Shown here piece by piece: positions 1-12,067 of a DNA stretch of 26,005 bases (position 1 is the stretch's first letter; each line of letters starts with the position of its first letter). This DNA comes from Rhizophlyctis rosea (taxonomy: Eukaryota > Chytridiomycota > Chytridiomycetes > Rhizophlyctidales > Rhizophlyctidaceae). A model generated the notes under the pieces. The model saw only the letters and a list, made by a program, of their open reading frames with translations, was not told where the DNA came from and made no database searches. Position numbers and translations under genes: made by a program. The stretch covers positions 1,925-27,929 of the forward strand of contig JADGJC010000435.1 in assembly GCA_027596075.1 (NCBI GenBank), read 5' to 3'.

Positions 1-36
1 TCGGCCGGGTTTTTTTTGTTTCGTTTTGTAAATATA

Positions 37-60
37 CCCCCCCCCCCCCCCCCCCCCCCC
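37..60. repeat. Poly-C homopolymer (24 C) in an EXO84 intron
   Basis: An uninterrupted run of 24 C lies in what appears to be the intron before the first visible EXO84 exon; pyrimidine-rich sequence continues to about 72. Its true length is doubtful because homopolymers of this size are poorly resolved by most sequencing methods. Confidence 0.9.
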
Positions 61-138
61 GCTCTCCCCCCTTTGCGTCTCCTGTTTCGGTCCCTTTTCG
101 CCACCGGCTCAATCAGCAACCACTCTCACCCCATACAG

Positions 139-2175
139 CTAAAAGAAGTAGGCCTAGACCTCTCCTTCGTCCTCGAAGACATGTTTTACCCCGACCTCGT
201 GACAGCAGTCGAGGAACATGCCGGGCGGTGCCAAAAGGACATTGTGAAAGCCGTTGGGGAGGATAATTTTGTGGTTGTGGATGCGAAGGAGGAGGATGGT
301 GAGTTTTGTCTTTCTGTGTTTTTTTGTCACGGCACTGCTGTGCTTGGAGGGCTTTGCGTGATGTTATGGACGCGTATATGTTTCTTACGGTATCACAACC
401 ACAAAAGCCGAATTCCCAGTCAAAGTCAGCAAAAGCGTGCATACGCTTTATAGTATCTTGATGGATTTTGGGGCGGATATGGGGTTGGTTATGTCTATTA
501 CGGTACCGTATACAAGCTGTTGCAGCGCCCTATCAGCTTTCCCAAGAGGGGTGGAAGTCCATAGGCTAACCCATGTAACTGATCTGCTTCGTCCTTCCGG
601 ACCACAGCTATACCGTAAAATCGTTTCGGCTCTCACGGACTTTTTCCGGTCGCATGTGCATCAACTACTGGCTGTTTTTGATAAGGGGTGGAGTTTGAAG
701 CAGGTAGGGATGGGCAGCACCCGAGGTTTGCCTGATTTTGCCCTTTTGAGGGAAAGCATTAATCCTTCATCCGTGAAAATTTTCCGAATCAACCGTCGCA
801 ACACCTCATCGCCAATTATATTCTGCTTCATTCTATTACAGTGCGGCGTGATACTTGTCAATGCGACATTCGTGGTGGAGGAGCTGTTACCGAGGGTCAC
901 GTCACAGTTGGCGGTAAGTGGTTCGACCCCGACTTTTCCTTTCTCTAGGACCACATTTCCGATTACAAAACGGTTTAGATGAAATTTGAACGTCCGATAC
1001 CCGAACTGGATGATATGAAACTGAAACTGGAAGGTGAGATAGAGGATTCTTGGCCTTCCTTTTCAAGTACTTTCTTTGGGATCATAAAGGTCAAATGTTG
1101 TCCACGGATATGCTCAACATCTCCTATCACTCCATCCCCACAAACTTGAAAAATCTCAGACACCATAACACAAGTCCGCAAATCCTTCGTCCGGGTATCG
1201 ACGCATCGATTCATCAAGGAAGGGTACAACTTCCCGACGATCGATTATTCCAGTGTATGTGGAGTTGATCGGGGTTAGCGGGGCTTTGAAAACGGATAAG
1301 AAACCCTCACACGCCCACTTGTGATTGTATAGAACGCGGCCATATTAGACACAATCAAACCGTCCGAGGATATCATAAAGGTGAGAAAAGCTGTTATTCT
1401 GACTTCCGTAAAGAAGTGTAAAGCGTACCCTTCATCAATGTTGCATCCCATGGCTGATATTTACATGACCTATGGTATGATCAAGCTTCTCCACCAACTA
1501 GACCGCGTAGCACTCGAGTTGGACGAGTCGTTGGATCGGAAGGGGATTTTGGAGGAGATTGTGGAGGCTTTGTTTGAGTTTATGAATGAAGGTAAGGGAG
1601 GTGTGACTCCGCTTTTGTGGAGGGGTTATCCGTCCTTGCAGTATAAATGTATGACCAATAACGGCTTCTGAAAACACAATCCCCCACCAGACAAATGCTG
1701 GGAAACCGAACGTGGCCCCCGCCGATTCGGGTTTGGTGGTAACTGTCTCTCTCTTTCCCTCCTTTTCTTCCCTTCCTACCTTCCTCCATCAAATCTCACC
1801 AACCACCCCTCCCCTCAAAAGGTGTCCAACTCTTCTTCCTCGACATCCACTTCTTCCTCCGCACCGCCTCAAAAATCATCACCCCGCACACAACAGACCT
1901 CGGAAACGCCATCTGCGAACGCGCATTGCGGAAATACTTTCTGCAGAATAAGGATATGGTTGGCGGGTTGAAGGTGCGTTTTTTGGGGTGTTATTTGGAC
2001 CCGATTTGGAGGTGGGAATGCTCAGGTGGTTTTCTTATTTTTTGTTGTGCAGAGCGGAGAATGGTTCGATAAACGTGTTGAGGCGGTTTTGAAGGAAGTT
2101 ACAGGGCAGTTTGGGGTTTTGATGGACTTGGGGGACGGGGGAAGTACGGTGGAGACACCAGCGGCGACAAAGTGA
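139..2175 (+). CDS. EXO84: Exocyst complex component Exo84/EXOC8, C-terminal part (5' end outside window)
   Basis: Exo84 is a subunit of the octameric exocyst that tethers secretory vesicles to the plasma membrane. Eleven exons can be joined in one frame: 139-298, 408-502, 608-703, 842-913, 979-1033, 1175-1254, 1333-1380, 1486-1591, 1691-1738, 1822-1973 and 2053-2175. All phases agree and every intron is GT-AG. The first exon reads VGLDLSFVLEDMF, which matches the 'GLDLTFML' region of the Exo84 C-terminal helical domain. Later blocks are LVNATFVVEELLPRVTSQLA, LDRVALELDE and VQLFFLDIHFFLRTASK, the last matching the segment before the C-terminal helix. The stop TGA is at 2173-2175. Upstream bases 1-138 look like the preceding intron, with a 24-C run and an acceptor CAG at 136-138. 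Family assignment is strong. The boundaries around 1034-1174 and 1255-1332 are the least certain because these exons are short and weakly conserved. Confidence 0.8.
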
Positions 2176-2495
2176 TTGGGGGGGAGTTGGTATTTGACGT
2201 CTTATTCGAGTGTAAGTGGGATAACCCCCCTTAATGTATATAGTTGAAAAAATTCCTTGTTTGCCGTTCTCGGATCCCAAGTTTGTTGTCAAATATGGTT
2301 CTCGTGCTTGAAAGTGTGTTGAGCGCGAAAGTCATTGCCCAAGGGGCTTGCGTTCACACGAATAGGGATGTAGAAAGTTTATAGCTCCGTCGTTATGGTA
2401 GTCAACAACACCTATCGTTCACAGTTCTTTGTACACATTGTTTCAGCGACGCTTTCTCTACTATTTATACACGAATTCAATATCCCCTCTAATCC
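2176..2495. other. Convergent intergenic spacer
   Basis: This 320-bp spacer separates the 3' ends of EXO84 (+) and the zinc-cluster factor (-). It should hold both 3' UTRs and polyadenylation regions. I see no further gene or repeat in it. Confidence 0.6.
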
Positions 2496-5400
2496 TCACT
2501 GCTCACCACCCCTCCCCCTCCCCACCCCAAACGGCGGAAACAGCGGAAGCGGCAACGGCACTACAACCCTTGGAGCGGGACGGTGTTCCATCCCCAAATG
2601 TTCTTGAACTTCTTCTTGATGCGATACAACCGAAGGACTTGAGGAGTGTATCATTCCCGCGGGAGCTGCCAGTAGGTGTTCTTCCAGTCTTCTTTTCAAG
2701 GTGTTTCGCACACGGATGTCGAGGGATGTCAGGGGGCGAAATGTGGATATTGGCAATGTTGGTAAAGTTGTTAATGGTGTGATGCATGGTTGCGTCTGGA
2801 GAGGTAGAGGAAGGGGGTGTGCAGGTGGTGGTGGTGGGTAGTGGGTGAGGTTTAGAGAAGGTGGTTTGGGTGGCTCCTCCTTTATGGGGTTTGGATGAGG
2901 GGTTGGGGTTGTGTTTGGACCGTTTGCGACGTTGGGCTGGCACGGCGGTTGGTGGTGGTGATTCAGATTCGGAGGAAAATTTTGTGGAGATAAAGTCTCA
3001 TTCCGACTTCCCTCCTTCCGCTTCCCTTCCCTCCCAACCGCCTCTACTTCCACCTTCCCCACCCCACCCAACACCCCATTCAAGCCCCCCTTTCCCCTTC
3101 CCTTCCCCTTCTTCACCCCTCCCGTGACCCCCTTCTCCCTCTTCTCCTTCCTCTCCCCCAAAAACCCCGAGCTCCTCGGCCTCCCCCTCCTCTTATGCTC
3201 AACATCAACACAATCCGCCCGTCCCGAATGCGCGCACCGCTTACAGGGTCTTGCCGCATCACACGCTAGATGGGCTTTTTTGCAGTGTGTGCAGGCGCGG
3301 TTTACGTGCCGGGGTTTCTGGGGGTCTGTTGTTGTTGGTGGTGGGATGGTATCCGCCATGATGATGGAGGAGGACGGCGGTGCCGCCACTGGTGGGGTAA
3401 GAGTGGACGTTGGTGGGGGATGGAATGTAGTTGTTGTTGAGGGGTTTTGTCGACGTTTTTTGGTGGGGCGGGGTTTGGTTGGTTGGATTGTTGTGGGGAA
3501 TGGCTGTACACCTTGTACCGATTGGCTATTGCCGTGCTCCTCCTCCTCCTTCTCGTCCACCATCATTCTCATATAACTCATATCATGACCGAATCCACAC
3601 CCTTCATTGTGCTTGCGCAGGGGAGCATGCCACATCCCCACCGGTATCCTCCGAAACCCATCCATACCAACCCGACTTCCACCCACCTCGGCCCACACTC
3701 TGCATACATCCACACCATCCGTTCTGCTCCCGGGATTACCCACATCTCGCCTCACTACGCCATCCCCCTCGCCGCCATCCACCACTCCACCAACAAACCT
3801 CTCATACAAAACACTATGCACGTCCTCCCACGTCCGTCCTCTTCGCTTCCCCACTGGCAACGTGCGGTAACTGACGTACGTCCCACCACCACCACCACCG
3901 CCGCCGCTGCTGCTGCTGGCCCTCATATCTTGGGTTGTGACCACTCTCCGACGGTATGGTGACTGCGGGTACGGGTTTTGTGTCGGTCCCAAGTGGGGTG
4001 GGGGAGGTGGTGGTGCGCCCACCATGCCTGATTTAGCGGGGAGGGGGTGGTGGTGGGTGGTTGGTTGGGAAGGTGCGATGGGGGTCGATTGTAAGTGTTG
4101 TGAGTGTGGTGGTGGGGGACTGGCCCATCCTTCGCTTTCTGTGTCGCATTCTTCGGTGTAGGTGGGTGGGTTTGGGAGCGGGGCGTGGTGCTGTGCGAAT
4201 GTAGTAGAGAGGGATGAGTGGGTGGAGGGTGTGAAGAGTTTTGTGTCGATGGTGGGGTTGGAATTCGTGATGTGTTGTGGTGGGGAAGGGTCGGAGAGGG
4301 TGTTGGGGAACGTGGTGTCGAAAGGGTATATGAGCAATGAGGGAAGACATGGATCTGCCTTCATTGTTGGGGTGTCTGTGATATTCGATTGGTCCTCTTT
4401 GAAGTTCGTATGTTTGAAATCCTCGGCATGGTTGGGAGTGTCGGGTTTATCTCCATCTTCACTACTCATAAAATCCATCTCTTGTTTCATTCCCGTCTTC
4501 ATACCCCCATCCACCCTACCCTCCATAAAATTACCCACACCCCCCATACCATCATAAGAATGGAACATCTCTTCGTCGTTATGGTCGCGAACAACAAATG
4601 ACATTCCCCCTTGATTATCATCATCATACCCCTCCTCCCCCAACCCCACACCCTCCCCACCTCCCATCATCTTTTCACCATCACCACCCCATCCCCCATC
4701 ACTCCCCCCACTAGCACTACTCCTCCCCACACCCCACCCCCCATCCACCACCCCGCCCAAAAGCACGTCCATCTCCGCATTCCCTGACCACTCCACACCA
4801 CCCGCAGTAGTCCCATTCGTACTCGTCGATGCAACCTCCCACTCGTCGACATGGTGCGGGACGGAGGCGGAGGCCATGCCGCCATAGGATGTTGTTGTGA
4901 CGTGGGGGTGTGCATGGGGCGTTGTTGAACTGCAAAGGGGGAAGGAAAAGGGTGAGGAGATGTATTGTGGTGTGATGGTGAAGTCTGGTTGGTTAAATGG
5001 CGAGGTTGGAGTGAACGTTTGGGCATGGAGGAAAGGCGCGTTGACTTTTCCTTCATTTACGTCTTGGATGGAAGGAAAGGTGTCGTCATCGTTCATCGAG
5101 CTTACAGTGTTGGACGATACCTTGTGGTTTTGACTGCATGGAGGATCTTTACAGTGTGCCGTACCATCCCTATGTCGAACTCTCACAGCCTGGTCCTTCT
5201 CACCATGTTGCCCGTAATATACCGCCGGCACAGAGACCAAACCCCCGAATTGAAATCGGCCCACGGACGGCGCGGACCCCGCCAACCCGCTTTGCGCGCG
5301 TGATGGCAATGGCGGAACATACGTATACGTGTCATGCGTCAGGTACGTGCTTGTAAATGCGTGAGATGGCTTGAAGTAGTCGCTGCCGTCTGGGGTTGAT

Positions 5401-5543
5401 GGAAGGTTACTGCATTTACCGTCGTTGGAATCGTAACTCATAGCAGATGCTGGGTCGGTGTTGCTGGTCTCGTCGTCGTGGGTGTCCGCCATATCCCAGG
5501 TGCTGGTTGGATGGAAGAGGTAGTGGTACGAGTCTGTGCTCAT
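2496..5543 (-). CDS. Zn(II)2Cys6 (GAL4-type) transcription factor with C-terminally placed zinc cluster
   Basis: One uninterrupted frame of 1015 codons, ATG at 5543-5541, stop at 2498-2496. Residues about 751-778 carry the fungal binuclear zinc cluster CX2CX6CX5CX2CX7C (Cys 751, 754, 761, 767, 770, 778) with the usual CKKAHLACD and RPCKRC cores. It is followed at about 784-790 by KRRGRPR, a basic AT-hook-like tail. Such proteins are nuclear DNA-binding regulators found essentially only in fungi. The cluster is unusually far from the N terminus; most of the family have it within the first 100 residues. The rest is low-complexity: acidic and Ser/Thr-rich N-terminal half, poly-Pro and poly-Gly tracts, His-rich stretches. 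An ordered-looking block with KRRGRTWEDVHSVLYERF and FRRIPVGMWHAPLRK lies between roughly 550 and 680. No fungal-specific middle homology domain was recognised. Targets are unknown. An unseen intron near either end is possible. Confidence 0.8.
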   Translation of the reverse strand: MSTDSYHYLFHPTSTWDMADTHDDETSNTDPASAMSYDSNDGKCSNLPSTPDGSDYFKPSHAFTSTYLTHDTYTYVPPLPSRAQSGLAGSAPSVGRFQFGGLVSVPAVYYGQHGEKDQAVRVRHRDGTAHCKDPPCSQNHKVSSNTVSSMNDDDTFPSIQDVNEGKVNAPFLHAQTFTPTSPFNQPDFTITPQYISSPFSFPLCSSTTPHAHPHVTTTSYGGMASASVPHHVDEWEVASTSTNGTTAGGVEWSGNAEMDVLLGGVVDGGWGVGRSSASGGSDGGWGGDGEKMMGGGEGVGLGEEGYDDDNQGGMSFVVRDHNDEEMFHSYDGMGGVGNFMEGRVDGGMKTGMKQEMDFMSSEDGDKPDTPNHAEDFKHTNFKEDQSNITDTPTMKADPCLPSLLIYPFDTTFPNTLSDPSPPQHITNSNPTIDTKLFTPSTHSSLSTTFAQHHAPLPNPPTYTEECDTESEGWASPPPPHSQHLQSTPIAPSQPTTHHHPLPAKSGMVGAPPPPPPHLGPTQNPYPQSPYRRRVVTTQDMRASSSSGGGGGGGGTYVSYRTLPVGKRRGRTWEDVHSVLYERFVGGVVDGGEGDGVVRRDVGNPGSRTDGVDVCRVWAEVGGSRVGMDGFRRIPVGMWHAPLRKHNEGCGFGHDMSYMRMMVDEKEEEEHGNSQSVQGVQPFPTTIQPTKPRPTKKRRQNPSTTTTFHPPPTSTLTPPVAAPPSSSIIMADTIPPPTTTDPQKPRHVNRACTHCKKAHLACDAARPCKRCAHSGRADCVDVEHKRRGRPRSSGFLGERKEKREKGVTGGVKKGKGRGKGGLNGVLGGVGKVEVEAVGREGKRKEGSRNETLSPQNFPPNLNHHHQPPCQPNVANGPNTTPTPHPNPIKEEPPKPPSLNLTHYPPPPPAHPLPLPLQTQPCITPLTTLPTLPISTFRPLTSLDIRVRNTLKRRLEEHLLAAPAGMIHSSSPSVVSHQEEVQEHLGMEHRPAPRVVVPLPLPLFPPFGVGRGRGGEQ

Positions 5544-5751
5544 TGTGTCAGGATTGGGTGTAGAATGTTCAATTGACTTGGATGTACAAGTGATGATAAA
5601 GAGCGCGGCCTTTTCAGTTGTAAAGGAACGTTGTGCGCCTGAAAAATTGAAGACGGAAGCATAAGGGTTATTATGGACGTTTAGTTGATCATGGCCTTTC
5701 TTCCATCAACAGCTCCTTTCCCATTTGCTGAGTTACCAAAGATGAAAATCC
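5544..5751. promoter_or_regulatory. Divergent intergenic region between the zinc-cluster gene and the small basic gene
   Basis: The factor starts at 5543 on the minus strand and the next candidate start on the plus strand is at 5752, leaving 208 bp for both promoters. No recognisable TATA box or repeated motif was found. The assignment rests on geometry alone. Confidence 0.4.
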
Positions 5752-6295
5752 ATGGGTCGAAAGACATTTCTTCACCCCTCTTTAAGGAAAGCTCATCCTG
5801 CAACTCCCTTACCAGTTACAAAAAGGGCAAAAAAAGCCTCACTCGGTCCACAAAGTGGTTCCCAGCTGAATGATACCAGACCCTCCACCCGTCCAATCTA
5901 TCCGCTATCTTCAAAGCGAACAAAAACAGATCCCGCCAAAATTGCGCAAATACGAAAGAAAACCACAACCCGAAGTAAAAAACGCCTTCACCCTCCGAAA
6001 AAACCAGTGATGGCGATGTTGTACAGTATGGGAAGATCAGAGTATAACCCAGAAAAAAAGCTGCTGATGGAGCTCATTGATCCTTCTTATTCCCAAGGTA
6101 GTCGCGAACCGAAGGGCGAGCATGTATTGGGTAAGCTGGGGGTGCGGGCCGGGCCAGATTGGGGGGCTTTGATGTGCGTGAGTGGGAGGAGGTTTATGAG
6201 GTCGGCCCGGACGGCTGACTGATCAGGGTGATTTCATTGCGTCAATTTGGAGAGATGAAAGGTGGGAATATGTGGGCGTTTGGTGGGATGTGTGA
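5752..6295 (+). CDS. Small basic hypothetical protein, two exons
   Basis: Proposed exons 5752-6177 and 6227-6295 give 164 residues. The intron 6178-6226 (49 nt) has a GTGAGT donor and ends CTGACTGATCAG, a branch-point-like CTGAC just before CAG. Splicing joins ...DWGALMC to GDFIASIWRDERWEYVGVWW, then stop; without splicing the frame ends at 6222 after 156 codons. The N-terminal half is Lys/Arg/Pro-rich, which could be a mitochondrial presequence or a nucleic-acid-binding tail. The C-terminal part is acidic and Trp-rich. A second possible intron of only 27 nt (6131-6157, GTAAGC...CCAG) would keep the frame. I do not recognise the family. The start is uncertain because an overlapping frame begins at 5691 with its own ATG. 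Confidence 0.35.
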
Positions 6296-7475
6296 GAGGG
6301 AAGGTGATGGAAGGTGTTCAGATAAGTTTCTGTTTCCTTTGAGGTGGGCACTGGGTGGTGTGGGAGGGGGATTGACATGGCTGTGCCACCATATGGTAGG
6401 GCCCTGCCTGACGCGTCAGCACTGAGCAAAGGGGGCCTATTCCAAAGATCAAAATGCTCCAACACAAGAGATGGCTCCTTGCTACTTTTTGCTCGCATTC
6501 AGTGACCTGCCCTTTCTTTCTAAATTAGTCAGCTAACGTCTATGGGTCGTTCATACTGTTTTTCGTTATGAGCGTATGTGACGGAATAGACCTTTTGTGA
6601 ATGATGGACATCATGATATGTGCATGGGAATCTCTTGATTAATCGCCATCATACCTCGTACAAAATGAACAGAACCCATGTGAGAATGCCGGTGAAGATG
6701 AGGGACTGTGTCGTTCGGTTGATAAAGAAGTCAAAGATGAGAAACGTATACTATGGGTGCTTTGTTATACAAGCAGTACGCGCAAACCTTCGAGACACAG
6801 CACGCATCAAGGCGAGGCTGTTGGTCTTTATCTTCGTCGTCGAATCTGTGTGCGAGAGTGGATCGGTACATGTAGTGATGTGTATGCCGCTGCTTTTCCA
6901 TCTGAGATGAGATTGTCCCACAAACTAGAGCTATTAGTCTCCCCTTGTTGAGTTGCACCTGGGACTCGGAGAGGAGCCAGAAGACACATGCGTCCGTCCC
7001 TCAGGATGTCCACGTGGAGTTTTGATCGAGAGTTAAAAGGGCACCTGGTTAGGGCTGACTCATCGGAAGCATTACGATCTTGAGATCGACTGGCTGATAT
7101 CGGCCCATGCGCGACATTGACAGGACTGGCCGCCTGCCAGCAGATGAGGATGGTCCAAGGTAAGGAATGCGTCTTATGATACCAACACCATCCAGCTTGT
7201 TATAGGTGCATTGGATAGGATTTGTATTGAAGGTTGTGTCATGTTGTGTCAGCAGTTCTGCAGGGTTCACCCGATCTCTGTCAGCAATGGTCCGATCCTT
7301 CGGACCGCCTCATGCGATAGGATGCCAACAATTGTACTAAGCCACAGTATCTCACGTCTCACGCTTTGCTCAGCGGGCCATGATGTTATGATGTCATGTT
7401 GCCCCCCTTGGACTGCAGTCTGTGACACCGCCCACTGTCTTGATTCATTTTGGGTTGTTGATCCCAGTTGTTAGA
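6296..7475. other. Gene-poor distal upstream region of HOG1
   Basis: About 1.2 kb with only short frames on both strands and no protein-like composition or matching splice sites. No tRNA, rRNA or repeat was recognised. Confidence 0.5.
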
Positions 7476-7528
7476 CCAATTCCTATTGGCCAATCAATGG
7501 GACCACGCTGACGCACTATTAGTCCAAT
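7476..7528. promoter_or_regulatory. Cluster of four CCAAT boxes upstream of HOG1
   Basis: CCAAT occurs at 7476-7480, 7490-7494 and 7524-7528, and its reverse ATTGG at 7485-7489, all within 53 bp and 281-333 bp upstream of the HOG1 ATG. CCAAT is the binding core of the HAP2/3/5 (NF-Y) complex. The density is well above chance for this composition, but occupancy is inference. Confidence 0.4.
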
Positions 7529-7706
7529 ACACTCCAAAAGACACTACCACAACACTCTGATATACAGGCCCACACTCAGGACACCCCCTTTGCCTTCCCT
7601 CACACCCTGCCCTCCCAAACAACAACCCCTCTTTTTCTCCTTCGACAACCGCTCATCCTCCTGACTGACTCTTTCTGATAGGATACCGTGACTCGACACC
7701 CTACCA

Positions 7707-7712
7707 TATAAA
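7707..7712 (+). promoter_or_regulatory. TATA box of HOG1
   Basis: TATAAA lies about 100 bp upstream of the start codon at 7809, a suitable distance for a core promoter with a short 5' UTR. Confidence 0.45.
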
Positions 7713-7808
7713 GGCCACACAGACCCCGTACCTCTTATCAACCTAACCTAGAGCAAAGCCCCTTTTCAATCTCCCACTCCCACCGTCTCCCCTACCTTCC
7801 ACAACGCA

Positions 7809-10229
<2,421 letters not shown>

Positions 10230-10668
10230 TTTTGAAAAACTTTTACGTATTATGATATGCATCGCGTGGAACATATAAACTTTTTTTCCGTCTCTTTCTG
10301 TGTGTTTTTTTGTTTTCTTTGTCCTTTTCCCGTTTTTACGTATCTTCCTCCTGTATTGAGGAACCCCTTGTGTATAATATGACTTTTCCACTATTGAACG
10401 TGATATATGGTCTTTTTTGAATGGGGTTGGGTTCTTGGGTTTTTGCCATTAGGTGTGCAGGGGACGAGGGGACGCGTGAGTGTGGGCTTCAATATTCCCA
10501 AATTTGGTTAAATTCATTGAACTGACTCTCTTTCCACATCGCCCTTGCACAGTTTCTGCCCTGACACCAATTTTTCATTATATGATTCACCTCCGGAAAT
10601 ATTACAAAACCCATATCGTCCGTAACATCGCCAGGAAGGTAACCGCCGGACCAAGTTCTCGCGTCAGG
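10230..10668. other. Intergenic spacer between HOG1 and the next gene
   Basis: 439 bp in tandem orientation: T-rich 3' flank of HOG1 (TATAATATGAC near 10374) followed by the upstream region of the next gene. Nothing else seen. Confidence 0.5.
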
Positions 10669-12067
10669 ATGGATTTCCACACTCTGGCGTCGACATTCCG
10701 TCAAGTGCTTCTTTCCCTCTCCACGGACATGAGCGTCGAAGAACGTGTCAGATCCCTTGCGGGGGAGTTGTTGGTTGAGGACGATGGACTACCACCACTT
10801 AAGTTCCAAAAGGAGGATAAAGGTGTTGCGGATGAGCGCACATCACCGATCAGTGCACGTGCAGTGGCCTCCGACTCCTCGGCTGGCACTGAGCACCCGC
10901 ACGTATTTCAAGATCATTTCGAAATCGCCGTGACGGAGAGTCCACCGCCCTTCGGTGGGGTGTCATCACCCGATTACTTTTCCTACGGCGTCGCACAACG
11001 ACCGTATTACCTCCCCGTGCTCCAGATTGTGCTCTTATGGGCGAAAGAGAAACGATACCCATTCACCGACGCACATGCACGATGCGTTAAAGTCGTTGAG
11101 GAGGTTGGGGATTTGAAAGAAAGGTACGGAGGTTTTTCTAAAGGTGCTTAAAGAAAAGCCCCTTTTTTCACGATTCACGCACATCCCCCTCTGATTTTCT
11201 TCCATGGGAATGACACCAATACAACTTACTTGTAGGCTCCAAGACCTCTCATCACTCATTTCAAGTTTGACATCAACCGTAACCTCCCACCCGGACCCAA
11301 CGCTCTCAGCCCTCTCATCCGCATTCAAAACCTTCCTCACATCCCTAACGATACCTCAAGTCCTTCTCCTCCTAGGCCACCGCCTCACCACCGGCTCGGC
11401 ACAGGACACATTGCCCCCGTCGCTCCCGCATTGCATACAAGCATTTGTCCAAAAGCACCCCAGGGACAACAGCAAGGGAGATGGAGAAAAGTTGACGGTG
11501 GGAGCTAAAGCGTTGTCGAAGCATTGTCATAGGGATGGGACTGATAGGTGGTGGGGAGACGTTACGGGGACGGTATCTGCCAAGAACCGCCATGCAGTCA
11601 ATGTATTGGCACGGATATTCGCAAACGCGGGTTGGATGAATATCCATTCTCTACCGGTACGTTCTTGTACAGCTGGGAAGGAAGAAATTGTTGATATTGT
11701 TTTAGGCGGCGAGAGGGAGTGGGGATTGGTTTAGNNNNNNNNNNAAAAAAAAAAACCTTGCATCTCTGTAACATCCCCTTCTCTTCAAAACCTTCTCAAC
11801 CCCCGGACCCCTTCTCTCTCCTCTCCCACTATCCAGCACAACACACGCGTGTACGAAGTCCGCACGATGCAGGGGTACGGTGCCAGGTGGTACATTACGG
11901 ATTTACCACCGGATACAGAATCGGAGACGACGTCAGAGGAGAAGAAGAAGAAGAAGACCCACACCCTTGGCGCAAAGATTCCCATTTCCCCAACGCGGAC
12001 GTTGGAGTTTCGCGGGTTTTTGGAACCGCCTATGGAGGGGGGACATGATGTTGGGTGGAGGCATTGA
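10669..12067 (+). CDS. Conserved uncharacterised protein with C-terminal GYGARW...GFLEP...GWRH signature
   Basis: Exons 10669-11123, 11236-11656 and 11837-12067 join in phase to 368 residues. The start at 10669 (MDFHTLASTF) was chosen as the first ATG that begins well-ordered sequence; an in-frame ATG at 10582 would add 29 residues. The N-terminal half looks helical (PYYLPVLQIVLLWAKEKRYP). Residues from about 238 to the end look most conserved: LTVGAKALSKHCHRD, WWGDVTGTVSAKNRHA, GWMNIHSLP, then VYEVRTMQGYGARWYI, a Glu/Lys-rich insert, and EFRGFLEPPMEGGHDVGWRH at the extreme C terminus. From memory, similar C termini (GYGARW, GFLEP, GW-H) occur in uncharacterised proteins of fungi and plants, but I cannot name the family or a function. 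The 10-N gap lies in intron 2 (11657-11836), so the exons are intact. The adjacent 11-A run suggests the gap is a collapsed homopolymer. Confidence 0.72.
11735..11744. other. Assembly gap (10 N) followed by an A11 run
   Basis: Ten N bases followed by eleven A. It falls inside an intron of the uncharacterised gene. The actual gap size is unknown, since 10 N is commonly a placeholder. Confidence 0.95.

Noticed and set aside
2503..5356. Many long frames on both strands across the zinc-cluster gene
   Set aside because: They are shadows of a low-complexity, strand-asymmetric coding region; only the 1015-codon minus frame carries a domain.
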